Shown here one piece after another: positions 8,631 to 16,067 of a DNA stretch of 64,000 nucleotides (its first letter is position 1; each line of letters begins with the position of its first letter). The position numbers and the translations under genes were made by a program. Location: assembly GCA_020060215.1 (NCBI GenBank), contig JAGVAP010000053.1, positions 90,342 to 154,341 on the forward strand, given 5' to 3'. The notes under the pieces were generated by a model. That model searched no databases. It was not told where the DNA came from and saw nothing but the letters and a program-made list of their open reading frames with translations. The stretch comes from Deltaproteobacteria bacterium (GTDB lineage Bacteria > Desulfobacterota > DSM-4660 > Desulfatiglandales > HGW-15).

Positions 8631-8940
8631 ATTCGGAGAGGATACCCAGGATCATTTTCTCGGCCACCCTGGCCGGATCGACTTCATAGGTTCCCTCTTG
8701 AACGGCCTTTTGGAGGGCCTGGATCTTTTCCGCCCTTTCGGGGGACTCCCTTTCCAGCATCTCCGCTATCTTGCTGATCTCGATCGAAGCAGGGGAGATG
8801 CTTACCTCTTCGCTTTTTGCCTGTCCTTCAAGAGGGGCGACCTCTTCCTGCTGAGGGGGCCCCCCAATCTTCCGGTTGTGGAGGGATTCCGTGGAATTGC
8901 TCGCGATGCTCAAGTCCCGATGGATGTCATTAATCTTCAT
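8629..8940 (-). CDS. flgM: Anti-sigma-28 factor FlgM
   Basis: 103 aa, in the FlgM size range. The N-terminus (MKINDIHRD) is a short polar segment. The C-terminal half has the helical sigma-28-binding signature, with VSISPASIEISKIAEMLE followed by RAEKIQALQKAVQEGTYEVD and the family-typical VAEKMI end. FlgM binds FliA in the cytoplasm and is exported through the completed hook, which frees FliA for late genes. It follows a small companion gene with a 20-bp gap and shares its sigma-28 promoter, giving the usual feedback on FlgM. FliA itself is encoded at 25329-26117. Confidence 0.9.
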   Translation of the reverse strand: MKINDIHRDLSIASNSTESLHNRKIGGPPQQEEVAPLEGQAKSEEVSISPASIEISKIAEMLERESPERAEKIQALQKAVQEGTYEVDPARVAEKMILGILSE

Positions 8941-8960
8941 TCTCTATCCTCGCCGTTTGT

Positions 8961-9224
8961 TTATCCTGCTTCACTGGTAAGCAGTTTCGATGCCGGAGCA
9001 TGCTGCTCGTCCTCCGTCTCCTTCTCGATCGCAGGAAGCACCTTTGAAATGAGCTGATTCGAGATCTGGCTCAGGAGATGCCTGCGCCTGGCGCTCATGG
9101 AGATATCCACGAGATCCACAGAGCCGTAATTCAAGGAGCCGGCGGCTTCGTACTGGCTGCTTCTTCTCTTGAGCTGGTTCCCGTAGACGCGGAGAACATT
9201 TCGGACTTCGTAGGTTGTAATCAA
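8961..9224 (-). CDS. FlgM-associated small conserved protein (DVU0524-like)
   Basis: 87 aa from the TTG at 9224. The TTG is chosen because GGAGG lies about 10 nt upstream and the predicted sigma-28 transcript begins near 9239, which excludes the longer TTG form from 9266. The product is basic and helical (EVRNVLRVYGNQLKRR and DISMSARRRHLLSQISN). It has no signal peptide or transmembrane helix. It matches in position and type the small protein next to flgM in Desulfovibrio (DVU0524 family); this link is from memory of gene order, not a search. Function is unknown; export or FlgM handling is a guess. Confidence 0.7.
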   Translation of the reverse strand: MITTYEVRNVLRVYGNQLKRRSSQYEAAGSLNYGSVDLVDISMSARRRHLLSQISNQLISKVLPAIEKETEDEQHAPASKLLTSEAG

Positions 9225-9229
9225 ATCCT

Positions 9230-9328
9230 TTATCCTCCGCTCTTCATATCGACCATGGGGCGACAAACTTTAGGACAATTTTTCGTAAAGATTGAGATCC
9301 CTGAAAAATGGTGCAGGGGTTGGGCCAT
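9230..9328 (-). CDS. Possible 32-aa leader ORF upstream of the flgM pair
   Basis: An ATG at 9328 has a very strong ribosome-binding site (AAAGGAGG, 5-6 nt upstream) and opens a 32-codon frame ending TAA five bases before the TTG of the next gene. The predicted sigma-28 promoter lies inside it, so it could be translated only from a transcript starting further upstream. It may be a leader peptide or chance. Confidence 0.3.
   Translation of the reverse strand: MAQPLHHFSGISIFTKNCPKVCRPMVDMKSGG
9246..9272 (-). promoter_or_regulatory. Predicted sigma-28 promoter of the flgM pair
   Basis: On the minus strand TAAAGTTT is followed by an 11-bp spacer and GTCGATAT. The -35 box is a perfect match and the -10 differs at two positions from GCCGATAA. 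It lies about 22 bp before the TTG start at 9224. Confidence 0.8.
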
Positions 9329-9383
9329 GGGGGCCTCCTTTCAAGAACGAAGACGAACTCTGTTAAGGTTATGCCGCCAAGGG

Positions 9384-9478
9384 GTAGCACAGGCGGGCGG
9401 TGGGTCTCCTCAGTCGATTCCACGACTTTCGATGGAGACCGCCGGGGGAAGGTGAACAGCCCTAAGCCCCTGTGTTAC
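9384..9478. other. Nested-stem structured element between divergent sigma-28 promoters
   Basis: Three nested inverted pairs are visible: GTAGCACAG (9384-9392) with CTGTGTTAC (9470-9478); GGTCTCC (9403-9409) with GGAGACC (9434-9440); and AGTCG (9412-9416) with CGACT (9423-9427) around a 6-nt loop. It does not match a riboswitch class I can recognise. It could act as RNA on either strand or as DNA. Confidence 0.45.
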
Positions 9479-9508
9479 GGATACTTGCGGGCGAAGTCAT
9501 TTTTCTTT

Positions 9509-9535
9509 TCAACATCAGACGCTTTCGGCCGATGA
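9509..9535 (+). promoter_or_regulatory. Predicted sigma-28 promoter of cheR
   Basis: TCAACATC, an 11-bp spacer, then GCCGATGA. The -10 box has one mismatch to GCCGATAA and the spacing is exact. It lies 64 bp before the cheR ATG. Confidence 0.65.
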
Positions 9536-9599
9536 TGAGTACAGGCTTTTCTCGGCCCCAGACTCGGAGCCTCCCTCAAGAAGGATAAAGGACCTCGAA

Positions 9600-10427
9600 A
9601 TGCAGCTTGAACTATCTGAGAGAGATTACGCCGATCTCAGCAATCTGATCTATGAAAAATGCGGCATTTATCTCCACAAGGGCAAGAGAGAGCTTCTCAG
9701 GGCGCGCCTCGCAAAGGTCCTCCGGAAGCACGATTTTGCCTCCGTCAGGGATTACTACAAACATCTTGTGAGCGATCAGACCGGAAAGGAACTGATCCAG
9801 CTCCTGGATTCCATCTCAACCAATCTGACCTTCTTCTTCAGAGAACCGAAACACTTTGACTTCCTCTCCAATGTCGCGGTTCCCAAGCTGATGAAGAACG
9901 GCCGCAAGGGCTCCAGACAGAAGCTGAACGTCTGGTGTGCCGGCTGCTCCAGCGGCGAGGAGGCCTATTCCATTGCCATGACCATGCTCGAATCCCTTCA
10001 GAACCTGAAGCTTCAGGAGGTGAGCATCCTGGCCACCGATATCTCCACCCGGATGCTCAGCGTCGCAGAGCGGGGGATCTACAGTGAGGAGAAGGTAGAA
10101 AAGATCTCTTATGAATGGCGGCGTCGCTACTTTCAAAAGGGGGTCAAGGACTGGCAGGGCTATTACCGGGTAAAGCCCGCCCTGCGGGAGGCGGTCGAAT
10201 TCCGGCGGTTCAATCTGGTGGATCCTTTCTCCTTCGGCACCACCTTTGAGATCATCTTCTGCAGGAACGTGATGATCTATTTCGACAAGCCAACCCAGGA
10301 GAAGCTGGTCAATCGCTTCTACGAAGTGCTCTCAAAGGACGGATATTTCCTGATCGGCCACTCCGAAAGCCTGACCGGCATCGCTCATTCCTTCCGGTAT
10401 GTCCAGCCGAGTATTTACGCAAAGTAA
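9600..10427 (+). CDS. cheR: Chemotaxis protein methyltransferase CheR
   Basis: 275 aa, the normal CheR length. The N-terminal helical domain contains DSISTNLTFFFREPKHF, the family signature. The SAM-binding loop VWCAGCSSGEEAYSIAM follows near residue 108-124, then ATDIS and the FCRNVMIYF motif. CheR methylates glutamates on chemoreceptors. It has a fitting ribosome-binding site (AAAGGA) and is a lone che gene here: no cheA, cheW or receptor is seen. The predicted sigma-28 promoter fits late expression with motility. It ends against a family A palindrome and the convergent NtrC-type regulator. Confidence 0.95.
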   Translation: MQLELSERDYADLSNLIYEKCGIYLHKGKRELLRARLAKVLRKHDFASVRDYYKHLVSDQTGKELIQLLDSISTNLTFFFREPKHFDFLSNVAVPKLMKNGRKGSRQKLNVWCAGCSSGEEAYSIAMTMLESLQNLKLQEVSILATDISTRMLSVAERGIYSEEKVEKISYEWRRRYFQKGVKDWQGYYRVKPALREAVEFRRFNLVDPFSFGTTFEIIFCRNVMIYFDKPTQEKLVNRFYEVLSKDGYFLIGHSESLTGIAHSFRYVQPSIYAK

Positions 10428-10441
10428 GAAACAGAAATCCC

Positions 10442-10504
10442 GCCACGAAGACGCAAAGACAAGAAGAACAATGTTTTTCCTTTGTGTCTTCGTGCCTTTG
10501 TGGC
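10442..10504. repeat. Palindromic intergenic repeat, family A copy 2
   Basis: The left arm begins GCCACGAAGACGCAAAGAC and the right arm ends GTGTCTTCGTGCCTTTGTGGC-type sequence, with several mismatches between arms. It sits between convergent cheR and the NtrC-type gene. The flank after the right arm (AGATCTTC) is shared with copy 3 at 21658-21723. Confidence 0.75.
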
Positions 10505-10516
10505 AGATCTTCCCTG

Positions 10517-11908
10517 TTAACCCATCAGCTGGGCGCGCTCTATCCCCTGCTTCTTGATCTTTTCCACCAGGGTGGTCCTGTTCATGTTCAGCAGCTTCGC
10601 CGCCCGGTTTTTCACCCATTCCGCCTTTTCGAGGGCCGTGATGATGAGCTGCCGTTCATATTCGTTGATCGCATTGCTCAAAGAGATGCCTTCGTCCGGA
10701 ATGACGGCCTTGATCGGCTGTTCGGAGACCTGCTTGTGAGAGATCTTCTCCGGGAGGTCGTCCAGGGTGAGCTGGCCGGTCTCGGAGAGGATCACCATCC
10801 TCTCGATGATGTTCTCCAGCTCCCTCACGTTGCCGGGCCATTCATAGTTCATGAAGGCGCGCATGACTTCCTTACCGATGGACTTGATCTTTTTCTTCTT
10901 GTTCCTTGTCGTGATCTCGAGGAAGTGGTGGACCAGCAGGGGGATGTCCGACCTGCGCTCCCGGAGGGGTGGGATTTCAATGGGGATGACCTTGAGCCGG
11001 TAGTAGAGGTCTTCCCGAAAGGAGCCTTCGTGGACGAGCTTGTCAAGGTCCTTGTTGGTGGCCGCCAGGATCCGGACGTCGCATCGTATGGTCTTGGTGG
11101 CCCCGAGTCTCTCGAACTCCTGTTCCTGGAGCACCCGGAGGAGCTTGACCTGAAGATGGGGGCTCATCTCCGCCACTTCATCCAGGAAGATCGTGCCTCC
11201 GTCCGCAAGCTCGAACCTTCCGATCCGCGTCTTGATGGCATGGGTGAAGGCGCCCTTTTCGTGGCCGAACAACTCGCTCTCGAGGAGGTCTTCCGGAATG
11301 GCGCCGCAGTTGACCGGAACCAGGGGTTTGTCCCGCCTGCGGCTGTGGTAGTGGATGGCCCTCGCGACGAGCTCCTTGCCGGTGCCCGATTCGCCGAGGA
11401 TCAGAATGGTGCTGTCCGTATCGGCCACCTTTTCGATGATCCGGAAGACCTTGTTCATCGGAGGGCTGTCCCCGATGAAATTCTCGAACTTGTACTTGTT
11501 CTTCAGCTGCTTCTTCAGCGCGAGATTCTCACGCCGGAGGTTCCTGAACTCCAGGGCCCGCTTGATCACCATCAGGACCTCTTCCATCTTCACGGGCTTG
11601 GTCAGATAGTCGTAGGCCCCGATCTTCATCGCTTCCACCGCATTCTTGATGGTTGCGTGGCCCGTCAGGATGATCCCGATCGACTCCTGGAGATGGTCCA
11701 CCAGGTGTCTGAGGACCGCCATCCCGTCCACCTTGGGCATGTTCAGGTCAATGAGGATGACATCATAGATCCCCTGCCTGGTCATGTTGATGGCGACCTC
11801 TCCGTTTTCAGCCGTATGCACGTCAAATCCTTCACGCTTGAGGAACTGGGAAAAGTACTCCCTCACCTTCAATTCGTCGTCCACGACCAGGATCCTGGTT
11901 TCCGCCAT
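10517..11908 (-). CDS. NtrC-family sigma-54-dependent response regulator
   Basis: 463 aa with receiver, AAA+ and Fis-type DNA-binding domains. The receiver is intact: acidic pair D10-D11, phosphoacceptor D54 (LIDLNMP), T82 and K104. Walker A GESGTGKE is at 172-179. The sigma-54-contacting loop reads GAFTHA (219-224) rather than GAFTGA. The C-terminal helix-turn-helix NRAAKLLNMNRTTLVEKI is present. It is the likely phosphorylation-dependent activator of flagellar promoters (FlrC/FleR/FlgR role), judged from context; no partner histidine kinase is in the window. It follows the flg-csrA-fliW block after a 260-bp gap. Confidence 0.88.
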   Translation of the reverse strand: MAETRILVVDDELKVREYFSQFLKREGFDVHTAENGEVAINMTRQGIYDVILIDLNMPKVDGMAVLRHLVDHLQESIGIILTGHATIKNAVEAMKIGAYDYLTKPVKMEEVLMVIKRALEFRNLRRENLALKKQLKNKYKFENFIGDSPPMNKVFRIIEKVADTDSTILILGESGTGKELVARAIHYHSRRRDKPLVPVNCGAIPEDLLESELFGHEKGAFTHAIKTRIGRFELADGGTIFLDEVAEMSPHLQVKLLRVLQEQEFERLGATKTIRCDVRILAATNKDLDKLVHEGSFREDLYYRLKVIPIEIPPLRERRSDIPLLVHHFLEITTRNKKKKIKSIGKEVMRAFMNYEWPGNVRELENIIERMVILSETGQLTLDDLPEKISHKQVSEQPIKAVIPDEGISLSNAINEYERQLIITALEKAEWVKNRAAKLLNMNRTTLVEKIKKQGIERAQLMG

Positions 11909-12169
11909 GTTCCGGCACCTCTCAAGATTGGACTTGAAACGTCAGCATTTTGGCTCTTCGAAAAAAATGCCAAGATACTAACACGATTTGGCGCAAGATC
12001 AACAATTTTTTGTCACCCGGGGGACCGCAATCGTCATTTTTTTGCAGACCCGTGGCCCCCTGGGAGCCAGGTGCAGGGTCGGGTGTGGTGATCTCTGGCG
12101 GGCGAAGGACCGCCTGACGGTCGCCTTCGATGGATCTGCGAGTGCAAAGCGGGGGAAGGGGGCTGCAGG

Positions 12170-12619
12170 CTATTCCGAGGGTTTCGGGGGGGCGTCAAAA
12201 AGGAGGTGGCGATGGCTGTATCCGGCGTGCGGCAAGACCACCTGTCTGCCCTTCCTGGATCCCGCGTCGATCACGAGAGGACCCAGCAGGTTTGTAGAGG
12301 CCTGCTCCGGATGTCCCAGAGGGACGGAGACCAGCGTGAAGAGGACCATTTCTTCCCCTTTCTCACCGACGAAGGGACGCCGCTCATCCGCTGAGAGGTC
12401 CTGGAGGTAATCCTTTTTGAAGAAGAACGGATTGGTCAGGACAAAGGCCAGGTCGGGGCTGTCCATGGACTGCAACCAGAAGAACGGGGAGCCCGGTTTG
12501 TCTTCCAGCAGGGCGAACTCCTTGTGCTCCGGGAATCCCAGGAGTCCCTCCGGGAAGTGGATCACCCGGGTCTCTTCCACCTCAATTCCTCCGAATCGGC
12601 TGGTCTGTACGGTTTTCAT
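12170..12619 (-). CDS. fliW: Flagellar assembly factor FliW
   Basis: 149 aa, typical of FliW. Family blocks are present: RVIHFPEGLLGFPEHKEFAL, the acidic FFWLQSMDSPDLAFVL region, and NLLGPLVID near the C-terminus. FliW binds both flagellin and CsrA. When flagellin is exported, FliW blocks CsrA and relieves translational repression of flagellin mRNA. It directly follows csrA (14-bp gap), the conserved arrangement for this switch. The flagellin gene it would act on is not in the window. Confidence 0.93.
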   Translation of the reverse strand: MKTVQTSRFGGIEVEETRVIHFPEGLLGFPEHKEFALLEDKPGSPFFWLQSMDSPDLAFVLTNPFFFKKDYLQDLSADERRPFVGEKGEEMVLFTLVSVPLGHPEQASTNLLGPLVIDAGSRKGRQVVLPHAGYSHRHLLFDAPPKPSE

Positions 12620-12633
12620 CTCCTCGGTTCCTT

Positions 12634-12870
12634 CTATTTGGAGGTTTTTGCCAGTTGCGGCAGCCTGTCCAGATCCCTGGGCGCCCTCGACGCATTGACG
12701 TTTTCATCGAGGATAAGTTCGTAGATCTCCGTCCGGTTCACCGGCATATCCTTGGGCGCCTTGATTCCGAGCCTGACCTGGCTCCCGCGGATATCCAGCA
12801 CGGTCACCTGCACATCGTTTCCAATGGTGATGCTTTCCTTGGCCTTTCTCGTCAATACAAGCACTGGCAC
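12634..12870 (-). CDS. csrA: Carbon storage regulator CsrA
   Basis: 78 aa. The N-terminus MPVLVLTRKAKESITIG is the RNA-binding beta strand of CsrA with one extra Pro-Val pair compared with the common MLVLTRK. VRLGIKAPKDMPVNRTEIYE matches the rest of the core. CsrA binds ANGGA motifs in mRNA leaders, mainly repressing translation; with FliW it controls flagellin synthesis. The C-terminal extension past the core is longer than in E. coli (61 aa) but normal for FliW-containing bacteria. It lies 56 bp after flgL, across a palindromic repeat. Confidence 0.95.
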   Translation of the reverse strand: MPVLVLTRKAKESITIGNDVQVTVLDIRGSQVRLGIKAPKDMPVNRTEIYELILDENVNASRAPRDLDRLPQLAKTSK

Positions 12871-12887
12871 CCTCCATGGCCCCAGAA

Positions 12888-12920
12888 ATATAGGTCCTCT
12901 AGGTCCTATAGGACCTATAT
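12888..12920. repeat. AGGTCCTATAGGACCT palindrome (microrepeat family G)
   Basis: ATATAGGTCC (12888-12897) is inverted as GGACCTATAT (12911-12920), with a 16-bp perfect palindrome AGGTCCTATAGGACCT at 12901-12916 inside. It lies in the flgL-csrA gap and could affect the csrA leader RNA. Confidence 0.7.
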
Positions 12921-12926
12921 TGGAAT

Positions 12927-13823
12927 TTACAGATAATCCACCAGGCTCAACTTCATCACCTTTGAAGAGGAGCTGAGCGCCGCCTGGTAGGCCAGCTCCC
13001 TCGCCTTCAGGTCCATGATGGCCTCGACGATATCCGCGTCCTCGACCTGGGACTTGCGCTCCGTATAGTTCAGGTCCACATCCTCGAGGATCTTCTCCTT
13101 GGTTTCGAGGCGGAGGATCTTGGTCCCGGTATTGGCGATCAGGGAACGCATCTCTTCCATTTCGGAGTCCAGGTCGCCCATCACCTGCTGGACGCCTTGT
13201 ACGTCGTTGGTTGCGAGGTAATCCTTCAGATCGATGATGAGATCGAACAAACCGCTCCCCGCCGGACCGAAGGCCTCCTCTCCGTCACGGCCGACCTCCA
13301 CGGTCAGCCCCTTTCCGATGCGGATCGAGAATGGGGCGTCGTCCCCGGAGTAGACGACCGCGGTGGGATTTTGATCGTTGTCGAGGGCAAACGGCTGGGT
13401 GTCCGTCTTGCTTCCGGAGAAGATGTACCGCCCTCCGACGTCTTCGTTGGCGAGGGACAGGAGCTGGCGGAGGTAGCCGTCCACCAGGACCGATGCGGCG
13501 CTCCTCTCGGAGGAGCCCACGGTCGCGCTGGACATCTGGACACAGAGGTTCTTGATCTCGGAAAGAAGGTCCTGGGTCTGGGTCAGGCTGGATTCGGCCG
13601 CGGTCAGCCAGGACCTTCCGACCTCTATGTTCCTGCCCAGCTGCTCCACGCCCGCCAGGGAGGATCGCAGGTCCAGCAGGGTAACCTGTCCGACGGGGTC
13701 GTCGGAGAGCTTGTTGATCTTCTTGGCCGAGCTCACCACCTCGTTCGCCTGCCACATCGCTTCCGTCACCCTGCCCAGGTTGATCGTGACGTTGTCGTAG
13801 ATCGTCTTGTTGGCTACTCTCAT
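12927..13823 (-). CDS. flgL: Hook-filament junction protein FlgL (HAP3)
   Basis: 298 aa. The N-terminal D0/D1 helix MRVANKTIYDNVTINLGRV and the LSDDPVGQVTLLDLR segment are typical of the flagellin/FlgL superfamily. A C-terminal helix ends KVMKLSLVDYL. FlgL joins the hook (through FlgK) to the filament. It lies 9 bp after flgK. It is shorter than flagellins and follows flgK, so it is FlgL rather than flagellin. Confidence 0.93.
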   Translation of the reverse strand: MRVANKTIYDNVTINLGRVTEAMWQANEVVSSAKKINKLSDDPVGQVTLLDLRSSLAGVEQLGRNIEVGRSWLTAAESSLTQTQDLLSEIKNLCVQMSSATVGSSERSAASVLVDGYLRQLLSLANEDVGGRYIFSGSKTDTQPFALDNDQNPTAVVYSGDDAPFSIRIGKGLTVEVGRDGEEAFGPAGSGLFDLIIDLKDYLATNDVQGVQQVMGDLDSEMEEMRSLIANTGTKILRLETKEKILEDVDLNYTERKSQVEDADIVEAIMDLKARELAYQAALSSSSKVMKLSLVDYL

Positions 13824-13832
13824 CTCCGACTC

Positions 13833-15584
13833 CTATACGGTATTGATCAGGGTGTCGAGCATCTCCTCTGCAGCGGTGATCAGCTTGGCGGCGGCGGCGT
13901 AGGCATGCTGGAACCGGATGAGATTGGTCATCTCCTCGTCCAGGGAGACCGCCGAGATGTTGTCCCTCGTCTCGCTGAGCTTCTGAACGATCACCTCATT
14001 GAACTGGCGGGACCTCGTGATGCTCTGGCTGTCCACCCCTATGGAGCCGATGAACGAGTGGAGGTAGGCCTCCAGGGTGCCGGTCTCATTCGTGGAGGTC
14101 GCTGCACTTCCCCTCTCGTAGGTCCATCGGGCCACGGAGAAGCTTTCATCCTGGAGCTCCGACAGGGCCAGGGCATTGGAGTTCTCTCCGACCGCGATCT
14201 CCCCCGATGCGTTCACCCTTCCCGCGGCAATGAACTCCTTGTTGGCGTTGAGCTGCGAATTGATCCCGATGTCGTTTGCGCTGCTCCCGGTGAAAAAGGT
14301 ATTGATGCCCAGCGCGGCCAGGACATTGCTGGTATCGGAGGAGAAGGCGAAGGTGTAGCCGGCCGCGGCCGAGACGGTGATCTTTCCGCCGGACTCCGTT
14401 GCGCTCAGGTTGGCAAGACCGTCCAGCGTCGCCCGGAGGCCGTTCACCCCGTTTAGCGTCGTACCGCCGGGATCCGCGTCGATGGTCACGACATTGTCCA
14501 CGATAGTGCCCGTGGCCGTTTCATAGACCCAGACGTGGAATGTCCCGTCGGTGATGGAATCGTAATACTTCAGGCCGGAGTCCACGGTCCCCAGTTCCTC
14601 GGCGGTGTTGGTGGGAGCGTAGGTGCTGGTCACGGAGCTGAATCCTGCCGTCCCGACACCCAGCGCGTGGACCCTGTTGACCTGGAAGATGACGGCCTCC
14701 GCAAAGGAGTCCAGATCGGCCTTGTACTCGGGGATGATCTCGTCCCTGATGTCCAGCCAGCCTCCGAGTTTCCCCCCCGCAATCATGTCCGTGATGGTGA
14801 CCGTGCTGGTGCCGGAGCCCTGCCAGATGACCTCCTCGTTTTCGTAGTCCAGGGGGTAGGCGTCGGATCTGCTCACGAGGACATAGCCCCTCCCGGTCGT
14901 CACGGTGAGATTCCCGTCCTCATGCTCATAGGATTTGACGTCCATGTACTCCGCCAGCTGCGTGAGGGCATAGTTCCTCTGGTCCCGAAGGTCATTGGCG
15001 TTTCCACTCACTTCGATCTGGATGATCTGCTGGTTCAGATCCGCGATGTTCGAGAGGAGGGTGTTGACCCTTTCCACGCTCTTGTTGACGACGCTGTTCA
15101 GCTCCTCCACGACGACATTCACGTCGCTGTACAGCTCCTGAAAGGTCTCGGTCAGGAAAGCGCCTTTCTCGTACAGGATGTTCCTCTCCGGCATGCCGGA
15201 GGGGTTGTTGGAGAGGTCCTGCCAGGCGTTCCAGAAATCGGCCAGTTGGGTGCTCAGGCTGCGTCCGGAATTCTCGTTGAAGATCGACTCGAGCGCCGCC
15301 ATGTAGACCTCCTTTTCGCTCATGGCGGTCAGCTCCGTCCTCCGGTCCCTCAGCCTGGTTTCGATAAAGGCGTCCGCATTCTGGATGACGTCGTCGATGC
15401 ACACCCCCCGCCCGAGCATGACCCCGCCCAGGGGGGCCGCCTCCTTGGCCGTGAGGGTGCCCGACTGCCTGGTGTAACCGGGCGTGTTGACATTGGAGAT
15501 GTTGTGGCTGACCACGTCGATGGCATACTTCTGCGCCAGCAGGGCTTCCTTGCCGATGTCGAGGATGAGTCCCAGTCCGCTCAT
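13833..15584 (-). CDS. flgK: Hook-associated protein FlgK (HAP1)
   Basis: 583 aa from the ATG at 15584, which is 2 bp past the flgN stop. The N-terminus MSGLGLILDIGKEALLAQ and the SHNISNVNTPGYTRQ motif are diagnostic of FlgK. The C-terminus SLDEEMTNLIRFQHAYAAAAK is the matching conserved helix. FlgK is the first junction protein above the hook. A longer ATG at 15656 overlaps flgN and adds non-conserved residues. The central region (about 300-480) is variable and beta-rich, as expected. Confidence 0.95.
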   Translation of the reverse strand: MSGLGLILDIGKEALLAQKYAIDVVSHNISNVNTPGYTRQSGTLTAKEAAPLGGVMLGRGVCIDDVIQNADAFIETRLRDRRTELTAMSEKEVYMAALESIFNENSGRSLSTQLADFWNAWQDLSNNPSGMPERNILYEKGAFLTETFQELYSDVNVVVEELNSVVNKSVERVNTLLSNIADLNQQIIQIEVSGNANDLRDQRNYALTQLAEYMDVKSYEHEDGNLTVTTGRGYVLVSRSDAYPLDYENEEVIWQGSGTSTVTITDMIAGGKLGGWLDIRDEIIPEYKADLDSFAEAVIFQVNRVHALGVGTAGFSSVTSTYAPTNTAEELGTVDSGLKYYDSITDGTFHVWVYETATGTIVDNVVTIDADPGGTTLNGVNGLRATLDGLANLSATESGGKITVSAAAGYTFAFSSDTSNVLAALGINTFFTGSSANDIGINSQLNANKEFIAAGRVNASGEIAVGENSNALALSELQDESFSVARWTYERGSAATSTNETGTLEAYLHSFIGSIGVDSQSITRSRQFNEVIVQKLSETRDNISAVSLDEEMTNLIRFQHAYAAAAKLITAAEEMLDTLINTV

Positions 15585-15586
15585 GA

Positions 15587-16030
15587 TCAGGCCTCGCTTT
15601 CGTAGATCAGGCTGGTGGGGGTCCTCTTCTTCTGAAGGACCGGCCCGTACCCGCATTCCGGGGTATTCCCCGAGGCGAAGATGGCAATGACCTCATCGAA
15701 GAACTGCAGGCTCTCCTCGATGAAGGAGACGTTCTCCCTGACCCTTGCGCCGATCTCCTGTTTCAGGCGGCGGATCTCCTGGAGGAAACCCCGGACGGCG
15801 CCGCGGTCCGGAATACCCTCGGGGCTCTCCGCCCTGCAGGCCGAGATCTCCTCTTCCGCCTCCTGGATGGAAGAGAGGATCTTCTCCTTCTCCTGCATCA
15901 CCGACCAGAGGGCCTTTACATCGACCTGGATCAGGTTTTCTCTTTCGACATTGAGGCACTCCAGCAGCGACTGCAGCAGAGAGACCTTCTTGCCGTACGC
16001 CTCTTCGATTCTCTCAGACATGGATTCCAT
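15587..16030 (-). CDS. flgN: FlgN-like export chaperone for FlgK/FlgL
   Basis: 147 aa from the ATG at 16030 (AAGAAGGAAGGG upstream). It is almost wholly helical and charged, with the FlgN-type layout: a long N-terminal coiled coil (SERIEEAYGKKVSLLQSLL, VMQEKEKIL) and a C-terminal amphipathic region. FlgN chaperones FlgK and FlgL to the export gate. Its place directly upstream of flgK supports this better than sequence alone does, since the family is poorly conserved. Confidence 0.8.
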   Translation of the reverse strand: MESMSERIEEAYGKKVSLLQSLLECLNVERENLIQVDVKALWSVMQEKEKILSSIQEAEEEISACRAESPEGIPDRGAVRGFLQEIRRLKQEIGARVRENVSFIEESLQFFDEVIAIFASGNTPECGYGPVLQKKRTPTSLIYESEA

Positions 16031-16067
16031 AGCCCTTCCTTCTTTATCGGCCCGAATCGGGGCCAAC

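Noticed and set aside
9225..9266. N-terminal extension of the flgM companion gene to the TTG at 9266
   Set aside because: It would contain the predicted promoter -10 region, so that part cannot be on the sigma-28 transcript, and GGAGG supports the TTG at 9224.
11957..11972. A sigma-54-like site (TGGCATTTTTTTCGAA) before the NtrC-type gene
   Set aside because: The -12 GC is GA, which breaks the most conserved element. A weak sigma-70-like pair nearby is as plausible.
12036..12051. Another sigma-54-like site upstream of the NtrC-type gene
   Set aside because: It keeps GG-N10-GC, but the rest of the consensus is poor and it is far from the start codon.
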